A DNA stretch of 64,000 bases, from positions 1 through 64,000 of IMG/VR virus record IMGVR_UViG_3300048918_000116. One strand, given 5' to 3'. This document shows positions 18,548-25,975 of the stretch, in pieces (position 1 is the stretch's first letter; the number at the start of each line of letters is the position of its first letter). The stretch is from a virus. The translations under genes and the position numbers were made by a program. The notes below the pieces were generated by a model. The model was not told the origin of the DNA. It saw only the letters and a program-made list of their open reading frames with translations, and made no database searches.

Positions 18548-18753
18548 TCTAATTCCTCAAGTACAATTTTACTACCGTTAGATAATTCGAAGGTATGGAC
18601 AATACAACCCTGTGTATATCTTACATCTTTTTGGTGGGCGGTTATACAAACCTTCTGCGTGTAAAAGTTAAACCACTTCTCCTCTTTATACCGATCTTCT
18701 AGAGCTCTTATTGTTTGATACCGTATTCCCTTTTCATAATCTTGTTCGGACAT
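18544..18753 (-). CDS. Small unknown protein
   Basis: The likely start is ATG at 18753 (MSEQDYEKGIRYQTIRALED), giving 69 residues. A longer reading exists but lacks a good start context. The ATGA overlap with the nuclease gene indicates coupled translation. The protein is mildly acidic, with a C-terminal beta-like stretch (CIVHTFELSNGSKIVLEELE). No known family is recognised. Confidence 0.6.
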   Translation of the reverse strand: MSEQDYEKGIRYQTIRALEDRYKEEKWFNFYTQKVCITAHQKDVRYTQGCIVHTFELSNGSKIVLEELE

Positions 18754-18757
18754 GGTT

Positions 18758-19027
18758 TCACCTGTAAAGGTCTTCAGCAGAAAATCCATCATAAAACTCA
18801 ATGCCAATGTTACCGTAGACAATCTTTCTTTTAAGCATGTCCGGATTGTGCGGATAATCTTGCATGAGATCGCCATTCTTGTCCCGAACATAAACTATAG
18901 CTTCGCCCTTGTCTGTATCGGCGGTAAGACAATCCTCTAAAACAACGCCGTTCTTATAGACGTTCTTAATGAGAACCCAAGCGTTAATGTAATACCCGCG
19001 ATCTTTGTCGTCAATAGAAACTCTCAT
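18758..19027 (-). CDS. Unknown protein
   Basis: The start is placed at 19027 (MRVSIDDKDRGYYINAWVLI) because it overlaps the upstream stop as ATGA. The 89-residue product is a mixed alpha/beta sequence (VVLEDCLTADTDKGEAIVYV, then GNIGIEFYDGF). No family is recognised. It sits in a tightly packed run of small minus-strand accessory genes with overlapping ends, which suggests one transcript. Confidence 0.65.
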   Translation of the reverse strand: MRVSIDDKDRGYYINAWVLIKNVYKNGVVLEDCLTADTDKGEAIVYVRDKNGDLMQDYPHNPDMLKRKIVYGNIGIEFYDGFSAEDLYR

Positions 19028-19461
19028 GCATCCCACCATTTCGCTTTCTTAAGGCGCCTAGACATACCGTATTCAAAAATAAGACTTGTACCATAATCAT
19101 GGCATACGATGTGTTTGTTGTGCATGCCATAATTAGTAGACTTGAAGTCTGTGAAGAACACAGGCATCTTTTCTGGCAAGTTGTCAGGAGGAACAGGGTA
19201 CGTCTTTTTCATTACTAAGACGCTACCGTTTGGACTAATCCACTCGCAAGGTGCAAACCATTTAGCCAAGTCTGTCTCTTTAATGCGATTCCAAGTCTCC
19301 CATTCAATAACATTTTGGAAGTTGCAAACAGAGTCCTCTACCTTAACCACACTATCTTTAAGTATCTGGCTCGAGTAAACGATGCGGCTCATTCCACAAC
19401 CAATTTGCTCGTCGCAGAGCATCCAGAAGGTATCCTTCCATATTGTTGAGTTGGTGCTCAT
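19024..19461 (-). CDS. Kinase-like fold protein
   Basis: The start at 19461 (MSTNSTIWKDTFW) overlaps the upstream stop as ATGA, giving 145 residues. The layout echoes a reduced protein kinase: a Gly-rich loop (IGCGMSRIVYSS), a lysine in VVKVED, a hinge-like region (CEWISPNGSVLVMKK), FTDFKSTNYGMHN in the catalytic-loop position and CHDYG where DFG would be. Similar proteins of unknown role occur in many phages. Whether it phosphorylates anything cannot be judged, since the usual HRD motif is absent. Confidence 0.65.
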   Translation of the reverse strand: MSTNSTIWKDTFWMLCDEQIGCGMSRIVYSSQILKDSVVKVEDSVCNFQNVIEWETWNRIKETDLAKWFAPCEWISPNGSVLVMKKTYPVPPDNLPEKMPVFFTDFKSTNYGMHNKHIVCHDYGTSLIFEYGMSRRLKKAKWWDA

Positions 19462-19679
19462 GACGCTGGCCACTCTTTGGTACAGATTTCTAAGGCTTGT
19501 TCTTCGGTGAAACCCTGAGCAATAGCAGCGTCATACTTTGCCTTGCAAATCTTGGATTTGTATTCGTAAATCTCAAGCTGCACCATCCAGCTATCGTAGA
19601 CGTTCTTGATACCTGCTAGAACTTTCTTGCCGGCAGCTTGAAGGTTAGTTATCGGATTGGATTTTGGAGCTTCGGGCAT
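19458..19679 (-). CDS. Small unknown protein with a UBA-like helix
   Basis: The 73-residue protein starts MPEAPKSNPITNLQAAGKKV. Its C-terminal half AAIAQGFTEEQALEICTKEW has the G-F-x-x-x-x-A-L pattern of UBA-like three-helix modules, though too short to be sure. It is followed by an ATGA overlap with the kinase-like gene. No family is recognised. Confidence 0.55.
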   Translation of the reverse strand: MPEAPKSNPITNLQAAGKKVLAGIKNVYDSWMVQLEIYEYKSKICKAKYDAAIAQGFTEEQALEICTKEWPAS

Positions 19680-19685
19680 TATTGT

Positions 19686-19985
19686 TCACCTTGTTAAGAA
19701 AGCACGACCGTTATGGTATTCTACTTCATCTTCTAGGTATATCTTTGGACCGTAGTGTTCCATGCTTACGCATGTGGAGTATTCAATTGTCCGCTGCTGC
19801 GGATCGTCAATTTCAATCGCCTTCCAGCTGAGTGTGATGTCACCGCGCTCAATTGTAAGTACAGGGTCTTGCGTCACCTTGCATTTTAGCAGCATTCCGT
19901 AACCTGCCTCGTAGAATATTGTGCCTAGTTTCAGCTTAGTGCGGTCAAACCTAAATTTGATAGGCTTACCAGAATTCGCGTCCAT
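19686..19985 (-). CDS. Unknown protein
   Basis: The 99-residue protein is rich in beta-prone residues (FRFDRTKLKLGTIFYEAGYG, then ITLSWKAIEIDDPQQRTIEY). No known motif is seen. It overlaps the upstream gene by 20 bases and belongs to the same run of accessory genes. Confidence 0.6.
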   Translation of the reverse strand: MDANSGKPIKFRFDRTKLKLGTIFYEAGYGMLLKCKVTQDPVLTIERGDITLSWKAIEIDDPQQRTIEYSTCVSMEHYGPKIYLEDEVEYHNGRAFLTR

Positions 19986-20235
19986 GTAAATTACTCCTTT
20001 GAGGTTGTGTTTGGGAGACTAACTTTGCGTGTGACTTTGGACCCATCATTATAGCGTTTGATTCTTGCAAGACAAGTATTTCGCTCTTTGTACCAAAGAA
20101 CTCAAGCATCCATCGATTTGTTTCAGCAATAACATCCGGAGTCAGATATTCTTTAACCTTTTCGGAGAGCTGCATCCTTGGCACATTATCTAACCAAGGA
20201 GTTACGATGACCTTCATACCGTTAAAGACGTTCAT
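19966..20235 (-). CDS. Unknown protein
   Basis: The product has 89 residues. It starts MNVFNGMKVIVTPWLDNVPR and contains YLTPDVIAETNRWMLEFFG. Small proteins with this type of N-terminus occur in other phages, usually without assigned function. The C-terminus is Gln/Ser-rich and looks unstructured. Overlaps on both sides show tight packing. Confidence 0.6.
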   Translation of the reverse strand: MNVFNGMKVIVTPWLDNVPRMQLSEKVKEYLTPDVIAETNRWMLEFFGTKSEILVLQESNAIMMGPKSHAKLVSQTQPQRSNLHGREFW

Positions 20236-20429
20236 TTTATCACCTCGGCTTTAATGCAGACTAGAGAGTAGTTGGAACGCACAATGATGCCGCCTTTCTT
20301 TGCGCATTGATTTACCTTGTCGGTATGGAAGATATAGACAACAGAGGCTACGACAATTGCTGCAATTGCAACGACGCAAGCTATACCGAAGCTTTCAAGT
20401 GCGTCGTTAATGCGAGAGTTAATGGACAT
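20232..20429 (-). CDS. Small membrane protein
   Basis: The 65-residue product has one clear membrane segment (FGIACVVAIAAIVVASVVYI, residues about 14-33), with a short N-terminal tail and a basic C-terminal tail containing two Cys (QCAKKGG and LVCIK). It could be an inner membrane accessory or lysis helper, but it is not near other lysis genes. Start and stop overlap neighbours. Confidence 0.6.
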   Translation of the reverse strand: MSINSRINDALESFGIACVVAIAAIVVASVVYIFHTDKVNQCAKKGGIIVRSNYSLVCIKAEVIK

Positions 20430-20431
20430 GG

Positions 20432-20641
20432 CTAGCGACCCTTTGCAACGGCAAGTCGGAGCGAAATGTACACGACTGCCAGTTCTGCTGCCTGTGGAAA
20501 CTTAACGTGCAAGAATTCCATACGATCCAGCACGTACTTGATGTCCTTTTGTTCTTTTTCAGGTAGGTTTCGCAAGTCGGTTTCAAAGTTACCGAGAGCA
20601 ATTTGTGCCGGCGTCGGTTGGTTTGGTGGGATGAAGTTCAT
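20432..20641 (-). CDS. Small unknown protein
   Basis: This 69-residue, mainly helical protein starts MNFIPPNQPTPAQIALGNFE and contains DLRNLPEKEQKDIKYVLDRM. No family is recognised. It is packed between the membrane protein and the ribbon-helix-helix gene. Confidence 0.55.
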   Translation of the reverse strand: MNFIPPNQPTPAQIALGNFETDLRNLPEKEQKDIKYVLDRMEFLHVKFPQAAELAVVYISLRLAVAKGR

Positions 20642-20646
20642 GTTGG

Positions 20647-20853
20647 TTATCCGATCAAAATAAGGTGGTTGATAATTTTTCCGTCGCTATTTACAAACGC
20701 CATGCGCTCACCATTTTTCCCGCGCTCATGGACTGCTTGATAGAGCCTTAAAGCCTGCCGAAGTACGTGCGTCTTGCTCAAGTCCATTTCCGTTGCCAAT
20801 CCTTCGAGAACTTCGTTTTCCCGTTCGGACAGGTTGAGGGTCATTGTGCTCAT
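20647..20853 (-). CDS. Ribbon-helix-helix DNA-binding protein
   Basis: The 68-residue protein has the CopG/Arc pattern: a beta strand (MTLNLSERENEVLEGL), then EMDLSKTHVLRQALRLYQAV, where SKTHVLRQALR matches the second helix. A C-terminal extension (MAFVNSDGKIINHLILIG) follows. It probably binds DNA as a dimer and may regulate the accessory genes. Its target could be one of the palindromes in this window, but nothing links them directly. Confidence 0.72.
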   Translation of the reverse strand: MSTMTLNLSERENEVLEGLATEMDLSKTHVLRQALRLYQAVHERGKNGERMAFVNSDGKIINHLILIG

Positions 20854-21077
20854 TCTGTCGTCCCTCCCTTGCCGTTATCTACTGCGCCGTTGGTGGCTTC
20901 CTTGACCTTGTTTTCGATCATTTCAGCTACGGACTTGTGCTGGCAGTTGCCACTGAAGCCGCAATACTTCATACCTACGATGACGTGGCCGCACATGGCG
21001 TTAGGTGCAAGCATTCCGTGTACTTTGCATGTCGGCTTATCCACGATTGCCCCCTGTTGGTTCCTCTGGTGTTTCAT
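20850..21077 (-). CDS. Cys/His-rich small protein, possible zinc site
   Basis: Start is uncertain. ATG at 21077 (MKHQRNQQGAIVDKPTCKVH) gives 75 residues and a 41-base overlap with the upstream gene. Cysteines and histidines in PTCKVHG, MCGHVI, YCGFSG and NCQHKS could hold a zinc ion. The C-terminus is acidic and Gly-rich. No family is recognised. Confidence 0.5.
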   Translation of the reverse strand: MKHQRNQQGAIVDKPTCKVHGMLAPNAMCGHVIVGMKYCGFSGNCQHKSVAEMIENKVKEATNGAVDNGKGGTTE

Positions 21078-22551
21078 CACAGCGTAGCTGCTCATTCGGC
21101 TGCATGGCGGCGTCGAGGGCCTCTCTGAGTGTCTTAAACGCGTCGTATTCGTAGCTTGTAAATTTCGCCTCAAAGAACAAGTTTTTGCGGAAGGAAAATT
21201 GCTTACCTTCTTTCATGGAACGCTCAAGGAAATCTAGCCGTTCCGCATCCTTCGCGTCGGCAGAGCAGGGCGCAGCATTGCATTCATCTTTTCTTGTGCA
21301 ACTCTGAAGGCAGGAGATTCCTAGGGTATCCTTGCAGCACAGCGGTCGATAACTCCTCTCCTCTTGCTTGCTTAGTACTGGCTGTGATGGCAGAGCAGGG
21401 AGGGCGGCAATAATTGTCGCAAGGTCGATGTCGCCCATTTTTTCATGCCAATCGTCAGCCGAATCGTCAGGGCTATAGCAGGAACCGCATGCCTGCCGGA
21501 TGGCTTGAGCGATCTGCATTTCACGCTCACTTGGTAATGACGCTACCAGCATTGGCGCAGGTTGTGCCTTTAATACCGGATCGCCCATGTGCGTAGGGCC
21601 ATTCATTTCATTCAGATCTTGAGCCATCTTGCGGCAAGATTCCTCCGCTTTTAGCGCCCGTTTCTTCCACTCTTGCAAGTCGTCACGCGCTCCGCGATAG
21701 GCGTCGTGATAGTTGTTCGTCGGCGCAGGTTGTGCGGCAATAGTACGGACGGCATCAGCGAAATCTGCCTTAGACTTCTTGCTATCGCAGAAATCAAGCC
21801 ATACTTGATTGATCTGCGGATCGCTTATTGTTTTCGCAGGTTGTGCGGCTTTCGGCTGCGGTGCATTGCTGCGAGAGAGAAGGATGCGCAATACCATCGA
21901 CTCAATAGATCTGCCAAAACGAAGCGCCTCATCATCGGTCATATTGCTGCGTCGCTCTGCATCGATAATTTGATCGGGTGTTAAAACCAACTCGTCCGTT
22001 ATTCCTGCTGGTGCATTCTCCGTAATTTCAATTGCAATTCTCAAGCCGCTTCGCAGACCGGATGCGAAATTATCCGCTTGTTCATCATTATGTTTTGAAA
22101 CATAATCTTCCTCTGCCTTCAGGCGGGAACGCAGTGATGGCAGAGCAGAGAGCGCATGCACCGTCATTAAACCTTTCCACTGCGGACCGTCAAAGGCTGT
22201 AGGGCGCTTCTTGAAGAATGTAATATGACCGTCGCATGCTTCGGCAGCGTATCCGTAAGGCTCTTGTTGAACTGGTGCGGCTCGCAGACGTTCAATTTCC
22301 TCGCGCATCACGTCGGCGCAATGCTTGCCAAGCGACCCGACAGGGAATGTGCTGATTTGTTGCTGCACCCATTTTGTCTTTTCAATCCATTCGTCATAGG
22401 CAACTGCTTTCCGCTGCATTAAACGGTCTGTATTATTTGCTTGGAGGTCGGCAGCTAGACGCGCAAATTTAAAGAATGCGCGTGTTGGAATCGTCTTTGG
22501 AAAGCACTCTTTCATTATAGCAGCAATCTGCGCATCAGTCATTGTGCTCAT
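21037..22551 (-). CDS. Ead/Ea22-like early accessory protein
   Basis: The 504-residue product is mosaic in the way of phage Ead/Ea22 proteins: blocks of charged helix alternate with Pro/Gln/Ala linkers (NAPQPKAAQPAK, TIAAQPAPTNN, VLKAQPAPMLVA). A Cys-rich knot near residue 425 (CCKDTLGISCLQSCTRKDEC) precedes AERLDFLERSMKEGKQFSFR, a piece common in this group. The function of such proteins is unknown. It begins MSTMTDAQIAAIMKECFPKT. Confidence 0.6.
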   Translation of the reverse strand: MSTMTDAQIAAIMKECFPKTIPTRAFFKFARLAADLQANNTDRLMQRKAVAYDEWIEKTKWVQQQISTFPVGSLGKHCADVMREEIERLRAAPVQQEPYGYAAEACDGHITFFKKRPTAFDGPQWKGLMTVHALSALPSLRSRLKAEEDYVSKHNDEQADNFASGLRSGLRIAIEITENAPAGITDELVLTPDQIIDAERRSNMTDDEALRFGRSIESMVLRILLSRSNAPQPKAAQPAKTISDPQINQVWLDFCDSKKSKADFADAVRTIAAQPAPTNNYHDAYRGARDDLQEWKKRALKAEESCRKMAQDLNEMNGPTHMGDPVLKAQPAPMLVASLPSEREMQIAQAIRQACGSCYSPDDSADDWHEKMGDIDLATIIAALPALPSQPVLSKQEERSYRPLCCKDTLGISCLQSCTRKDECNAAPCSADAKDAERLDFLERSMKEGKQFSFRKNLFFEAKFTSYEYDAFKTLREALDAAMQPNEQLRCDETPEEPTGGNRG

Positions 22552-22895
22552 TTCTGTGTCTCCATGTATTCAACGGCAACTTCAAAGGCCTTTTTGAATG
22601 CAAAGGCGTAGACGCGATGAGCACTGCCTGAATTAAGGTCCGGACGTGCGTCGAAGAATTCATCTTCGTGGAAAATAAGCTGGCCTTCCATTACAGCGCG
22701 ACGCTGCTCGGACGTGTGGACTGGTTTTGGTGGCTCAGGGACAAACGTACATTCGTAGAGTTCTTTAAATGCTTGCGGACTTATTGGCTTGCGGGCTTCA
22801 ATTTGAGTCAATTGCTCAATGATAGGCCACATTTTATTACGATATTCTGTATGTAGCGCGGCAAGCTCTTGCCTTAACAGGTTTTCTGTGCTCAT
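22548..22895 (-). CDS. Unknown protein
   Basis: The protein has 115 residues and starts MSTENLLRQELAALHTEYRN, a helical region, followed by VPEPPKPVHTSEQRRAVMEG. The C-terminal half (AYAFAFKKAFEVAVEYME-like) is helical. It overlaps genes on both sides by 4 bases. No family is recognised. Confidence 0.6.
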   Translation of the reverse strand: MSTENLLRQELAALHTEYRNKMWPIIEQLTQIEARKPISPQAFKELYECTFVPEPPKPVHTSEQRRAVMEGQLIFHEDEFFDARPDLNSGSAHRVYAFAFKKAFEVAVEYMETQK

Positions 22896-23260
22896 TTGGA
22901 TAGACCTATCTTTTGCATGAAGGTTTTGGTGTGTTCCGTGGGCTTGTAGGCTTCAACAATGTCAACAACTTTGGATAGTGACTTTGCTGGACGACGGTGT
23001 GGAGCAAATACGTCGTCAATGTCAATAATGATACCGTCAAATACTTTGCTGATCATTACGGGAATTTGCATAGCAAGTGCGGGTTCCATGTCGGTAAAGT
23101 GGACGCAGTGCAAAGCGTGAAGCTGTAGTAGAGTTTTAGGATCACTGGGCGTAATGTTGGCCAGTTTGAGACATTCTTTAATGCTGCAAATGTCAACCCA
23201 ACCTTTCTTGAACATATTGCTCAGAGCTGCTTTTATTACAAGTTGTGTAGTTTTGTCCAT
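22892..23260 (-). CDS. Unknown protein
   Basis: The start at 23260 (MDKTTQLVIKAALSNMFKKG) directly follows the upstream stop, giving 122 residues. The N-terminal 60 residues are helical (WVDICSIKECLKLANITPSD), then PALAMQIPVMISKVFDGIII and DIDDVFAPHRR. No family is recognised. It may be a small regulator, but no DNA-binding motif is certain. Confidence 0.55.
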   Translation of the reverse strand: MDKTTQLVIKAALSNMFKKGWVDICSIKECLKLANITPSDPKTLLQLHALHCVHFTDMEPALAMQIPVMISKVFDGIIIDIDDVFAPHRRPAKSLSKVVDIVEAYKPTEHTKTFMQKIGLSK

Positions 23261-23262
23261 GA

Positions 23263-23493
23263 TTATTCGTCCGGTACGGTTGGAGGGATGTTGGTGCCTT
23301 GGAATTGCTTTTCGTAATACGGCTTGACGTTGCCTGGGCTTGCGGCACCAATGGAGGATAACCACGCTCTCAGCTGCTGCCTAGCTACACGTCGCTCGGC
23401 GGTACGCTGCTCGCGTGTATGGGCTTTAATACCTAGGATTGTGCGTATAGCCTCAACGACGTGATGTGGCGCAGGTTTGTCGTTCTTTAACAT
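23263..23493 (-). CDS. Small basic unknown protein
   Basis: The 76-residue protein contains an Arg-rich helix (REQRTAERRVARQQLRAWL) that could bind nucleic acid. It overlaps the upstream gene by 7 bases. No family is recognised. Confidence 0.55.
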   Translation of the reverse strand: MLKNDKPAPHHVVEAIRTILGIKAHTREQRTAERRVARQQLRAWLSSIGAASPGNVKPYYEKQFQGTNIPPTVPDE

Positions 23494-23807
23494 GATGTTT
23501 TAGAAGTGTGGTTAGATAAAGGATTATAGGGACTGTACGGACCTGTCTTAGGCTTTGATTTAGCTGTTGGATAGCGTACAGAAAATGCAGGAGGACGGAG
23601 GTGGATGTTAAACAGGTATAGGATTTTGTGACGGTCGTCTTCAGAAATGGAGTGGGAGAAGAAACACTCTGCTGAGACTGTTAGCAAGAAGACGTTGATG
23701 TCGTCGTTTGCGAACGGACCGTCGTTTAACAGGTCGTGGACCATACGGTGAAAGCGAAAGACGTCCGGAGGTAAGTCTGGAGGTAAGTCTGGGAGAATAG
23801 TGTCCAT
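23487..23807 (-). CDS. Unknown protein
   Basis: The 106-residue protein starts with a short Pro-rich repeat (ILPDLPPDLPPDVFRF), then VHDLLNDGPFANDDINVFLL, with a basic Pro-rich C-terminus. No family is recognised. The ribosome site is weak on the minus strand upstream of 23807. Confidence 0.5.
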   Translation of the reverse strand: MDTILPDLPPDLPPDVFRFHRMVHDLLNDGPFANDDINVFLLTVSAECFFSHSISEDDRHKILYLFNIHLRPPAFSVRYPTAKSKPKTGPYSPYNPLSNHTSKTSC

Positions 23808-23850
23808 GGCATGTGCCTTTAGGAGTTGTTGGGATTTGGGAGTTGTGTGG

Positions 23851-24156
23851 TTAGTCTTGGACGTGTGGCTTGGTCTTGTTAATGGCTGCTACGCCAGCGT
23901 CGGCAAGTTGTTCTTTGAACTTAGCGAGAGCTGTAACGGGATCGTAAGGGACGGTAGTGGTTATTGATGAGGGAAGGTTGTTGACCACACTTACGAGTGC
24001 AGGAAGGTTGAAGTCGTCTGGCGTGACTAACTGTGTAAAGACAGTACGGACGGGATATGTTGCGTAGCCGTATTGGCCTGGAGCTGGCGAAGGTGCGGTT
24101 TCAACGAGCTCGACTGTAACTTTGTAGAAACTAGATGCGCCTGGAATTGGAGACAT
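23851..24156 (-). CDS. Unknown protein
   Basis: This 101-residue product starts MSPIPGASSFYKVTVELVET with beta-like segments and ends with a helix (PVTALAKFKEQLADAGVAAI). A run of ten C residues (minus strand) lies 26 bases upstream of its start at 24182-24191. No family is recognised. Confidence 0.5.
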   Translation of the reverse strand: MSPIPGASSFYKVTVELVETAPSPAPGQYGYATYPVRTVFTQLVTPDDFNLPALVSVVNNLPSSITTTVPYDPVTALAKFKEQLADAGVAAINKTKPHVQD

Positions 24157-24191
24157 GGCAGTTGCCTTTCTGGTTGTGGTTGGGGGGGGGG

Positions 24192-24461
24192 TTAGTTGGT
24201 GGCTTCTTTGATTGTGGAAAGACGGTAGGCTTCAATAGTTGCGGCGAAAGCATCGTGGTCGATCTTGAGTAGCGGAGCCCAGGCTACAAAGTATTCGCCT
24301 AGTTGACCATACCAGCTTCCAGTTACGCATATACCACCGATAGTGAGAAGCTGCATTTTACCGGAGCGGATGCTAGATGGTGGCAAGGTAAAGCTCCAAG
24401 AGAGGGTCACTTGTGTAGAGACAGCAACTAAGGGGCTATTCGGTTGGAGGTTATTGGTCAT
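24192..24461 (-). CDS. Unknown protein, first gene of the minus-strand run
   Basis: The protein has 89 residues and contains VTLSWSFTLPPSSIRSGKM and LLTIGGICVTGSWYG, suggesting a small beta domain, then a helix (DHDAFAATIEAYRLSTIKEA). It looks like the first well-supported gene of the leftward accessory run. No clear promoter is seen in the 60 bases upstream. Confidence 0.5.
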   Translation of the reverse strand: MTNNLQPNSPLVAVSTQVTLSWSFTLPPSSIRSGKMQLLTIGGICVTGSWYGQLGEYFVAWAPLLKIDHDAFAATIEAYRLSTIKEATN

Positions 24462-24523
24462 TTGGAAGTGATCTGGTAATGTGGTGGTAGCGAATTGGTA
24501 TAGGGTAATAGTACGTTAGAATG

Positions 24524-24709
24524 TTATGGATACGCAATAAGAATATTGTATCGGTAGTTGATAGGGAACATTGGGAATTTTCCTAGTTTTTTTTTTAGGA
24601 TGGGAGATAGTGAAAGTATGGACGGGGTGTACTTTGATAGGTGATATGGAAACGTTGGAGAGTATGGATAAAATAGGCCCACGTAGCCGCTTTTGTTGCC
24701 TTTTGGCAT
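24524..24709 (-). CDS. Doubtful small ORF
   Basis: A 61-codon frame starts MPKGNKSGYVGLFYPYSP. It has no convincing ribosome site, is rich in Tyr, Pro, Ser and Ile, and contains a run of nine A on the coding strand, all typical of non-coding AT-rich DNA. It lies directly beside the divergent regulatory region. It may not be translated. Confidence 0.2.
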   Translation of the reverse strand: MPKGNKSGYVGLFYPYSPTFPYHLSKYTPSILSLSPILKKKLGKFPMFPINYRYNILIAYP

Positions 24710-24736
24710 GATTTACTTACAGCATGATGCATACAG

Positions 24737-24778
24737 TTTGCGCTAGCGCAAAGCGTGTCAGCTAGGGTAGGCTATACT
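24737..24778 (+). promoter_or_regulatory. Palindromic promoter/operator, copy 1
   Basis: A perfect 16-base palindrome TTTGCGCTAGCGCAAA (24737-24752) is followed after 20 bases by TATACT (24773-24778), about 70 bases upstream of the first rightward gene. The same layout recurs at 26206 and 30492. The half-site CGCAAA covers the -35 position, so a phage or host regulator probably binds there, as activator or repressor. As it is symmetric it could serve the leftward genes too. Confidence 0.75.
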
Positions 24779-24846
24779 ACAGTTATGGGTAGTGCACCAC
24801 TACCCACCTAACCCCAGGCAGGGGTACATTACTAAGGAGCAACACC

Positions 24847-25341
24847 ATGTCCAAGCAACAACAAGCCACACAGCAACATGCTGTTGAGCAATCAGTTAAC
24901 ACATCCGTGCAGCAACTGTTTTCCGCTGGGCCAGATTCCCTGCGCGCACGTCGCCTTGCCGCAATACAAGTTACTTTGCAGCAGCGTCGTATCGCTGCAA
25001 AGCAAGCTAAGTTTGTTGCTGTATCGCAAGCACATGCCGCAGAGCAAGAGCGTCTTGCTAAGCAGCAAGCATACCAGTTAGCAGTAGAGCAGCTTGCCGC
25101 GCAGTATGGTATTCCCCTGCATCAACACGTAGCACCACGCGCTAACAGTGCAACAACAGTTCCAAGCAACAACCAAATTCTTATCGATGGGCAATACTTT
25201 ACACCATGCAAAGCAGTGCACGCTCTTGCTGCTATGCATGGGAACCGTAAGGACACATTAGCAGCATGCAAGTTGCATGGTATCAACCCTGCTACTGCTG
25301 CCACACAATGGGGCGTGTACAAGAAGGAACATGGCCTGTAA
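24847..25341 (+). CDS. Gln/Ala-rich protein with a C-terminal VW/TQY-type domain
   Basis: The 164-residue protein has AAGGAG before its ATG. Residues 1-100 are a Gln/Ala-rich helix (KQQQATQQHAVEQSVN and RRIAAKQAKFVAVSQAHAAE). The last 50 residues (CKAVHALAAMHGNRKDTLAA, then GINPATAATQWGVYK) resemble the C-terminal domain of three other proteins in this window (33037, 49280, 50121). The domain looks like a small helical DNA-binding module in which the GINPATAATQW part would be the recognition helix. It is the first rightward early gene, so an early regulator is plausible. Confidence 0.65.
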   Translation: MSKQQQATQQHAVEQSVNTSVQQLFSAGPDSLRARRLAAIQVTLQQRRIAAKQAKFVAVSQAHAAEQERLAKQQAYQLAVEQLAAQYGIPLHQHVAPRANSATTVPSNNQILIDGQYFTPCKAVHALAAMHGNRKDTLAACKLHGINPATAATQWGVYKKEHGL

Positions 25342-25351
25342 TCAATAGGTA

Positions 25352-25402
25352 AGCAACCCCGCAAGGGTTGCTCTAAGGTCATTCACCTAGTGGCCTTAGA
25401 GC
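25352..25402 (+). terminator. Two overlapping hairpins (possible attenuator)
   Basis: AGCAACCC/GGGTTGCT (25352-25372, loop CGCAA) and GCTCTAAGGTC/GGCCTTAGAGC (25370-25402) share the bases 25370-25372, so the full stems compete. No T-run follows either. They may form a Rho-type or antitermination-controlled stop between the first early gene and the rest. Confidence 0.55.
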
Positions 25403-25444
25403 AGCACTTAGCACTGTGCCACACAACGCTGACACATTAGTTAA

Positions 25445-25556
25445 CTCTTTAACAACTAGAACCTAAAGACTGACGAACAGTCGCCGACCGTACAGGTCGC
25501 CACATAGCGTGTGACAGACGCCGTGTGATTGCCCTTTAGAAATAGAGTGCAATCAC
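25445..25556 (+). promoter_or_regulatory. nut-like leader: boxA plus an array of short hairpins
   Basis: CTCTTTAACAA (25445-25455) matches the rRNA-type boxA. It is followed 12 bases later by GACTG-ACGAA-CAGTC (25468-25482), then CGACC-GTACA-GGTCG (25485-25499), both 5-bp stems with 5-base loops like lambda boxB. CACA-TAGCG-TGTG (25501-25513) and a longer stem GTGATTGC/GCAATCAC (25525-25556) follow. The layout suggests NusB/S10-dependent antitermination of the early operon. A phage N-like protein is not identified. Confidence 0.6.
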
Positions 25557-25586
25557 TGAAATTAATTCATGAAAGGAAGGTGCATC

Positions 25587-25757
25587 ATGACATCAGCAAG
25601 TGGAATCCATCATCTACCACAATTCTACGCACAAGACGACGGATTCGGCAACCTAATTATGGGATCAAGTGCCAGCTGGATTTGGATCTTTGACTGGCAA
25701 TTTGATGGTGACATCACATATGTCAATTCATTAACATATTTAACAGGACACATTTAA
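25587..25757 (+). CDS. Small unknown early protein
   Basis: ATG at 25587 with GGAAGG seven bases upstream gives a 56-residue protein (MTSASGIHHLPQFYAQDDGF) that is rich in aromatic residues near its middle (SWIWIFDWQFDG). No family is recognised. It is the first gene after the nut-like leader. Confidence 0.55.
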   Translation: MTSASGIHHLPQFYAQDDGFGNLIMGSSASWIWIFDWQFDGDITYVNSLTYLTGHI

Positions 25758-25759
25758 TC

Positions 25760-25975
25760 ATGACCGCCGAACAAATCATGAGACTTCATATCAATACTCT
25801 CGAAATAAATGAAAGACGAATATTAGAACAAATTGCTTGGGCTAATGAAAATATCTATTATGAATTAGCTGAAGCGTTAGATTTAGCTTTAGTTCATATA
25901 TCACAGAAAAAGACCTTCGCTCGTCATTTGTTGGAAGAAATGAAAATTAACAAGGAGTTATCTAATCATGAATAG
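25760..25975 (+). CDS. Small helical unknown protein
   Basis: The 71-residue product starts MTAEQIMRLHINTLEINERR and is almost all helix (AWANENIYYELAEALDLALV). Its stop overlaps the next start by 8 bases. No family is recognised. Confidence 0.6.
   Translation: MTAEQIMRLHINTLEINERRILEQIAWANENIYYELAEALDLALVHISQKKTFARHLLEEMKINKELSNHE

Noticed and set aside
20232-20429. Holin
   Set aside because: A single membrane segment alone is not enough, and no endolysin or spanin gene lies nearby in the window.
24524-24709. 61-codon minus-strand frame as a real gene
   Set aside because: No ribosome site, biased AT-type composition with a run of nine A, and no overlap coupling. Kept only as a low-confidence entry.
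24737-24778. Attachment site for integration
   Set aside because: No integrase or repressor cluster is visible; the palindrome recurs with promoters, so a regulatory role explains it better.
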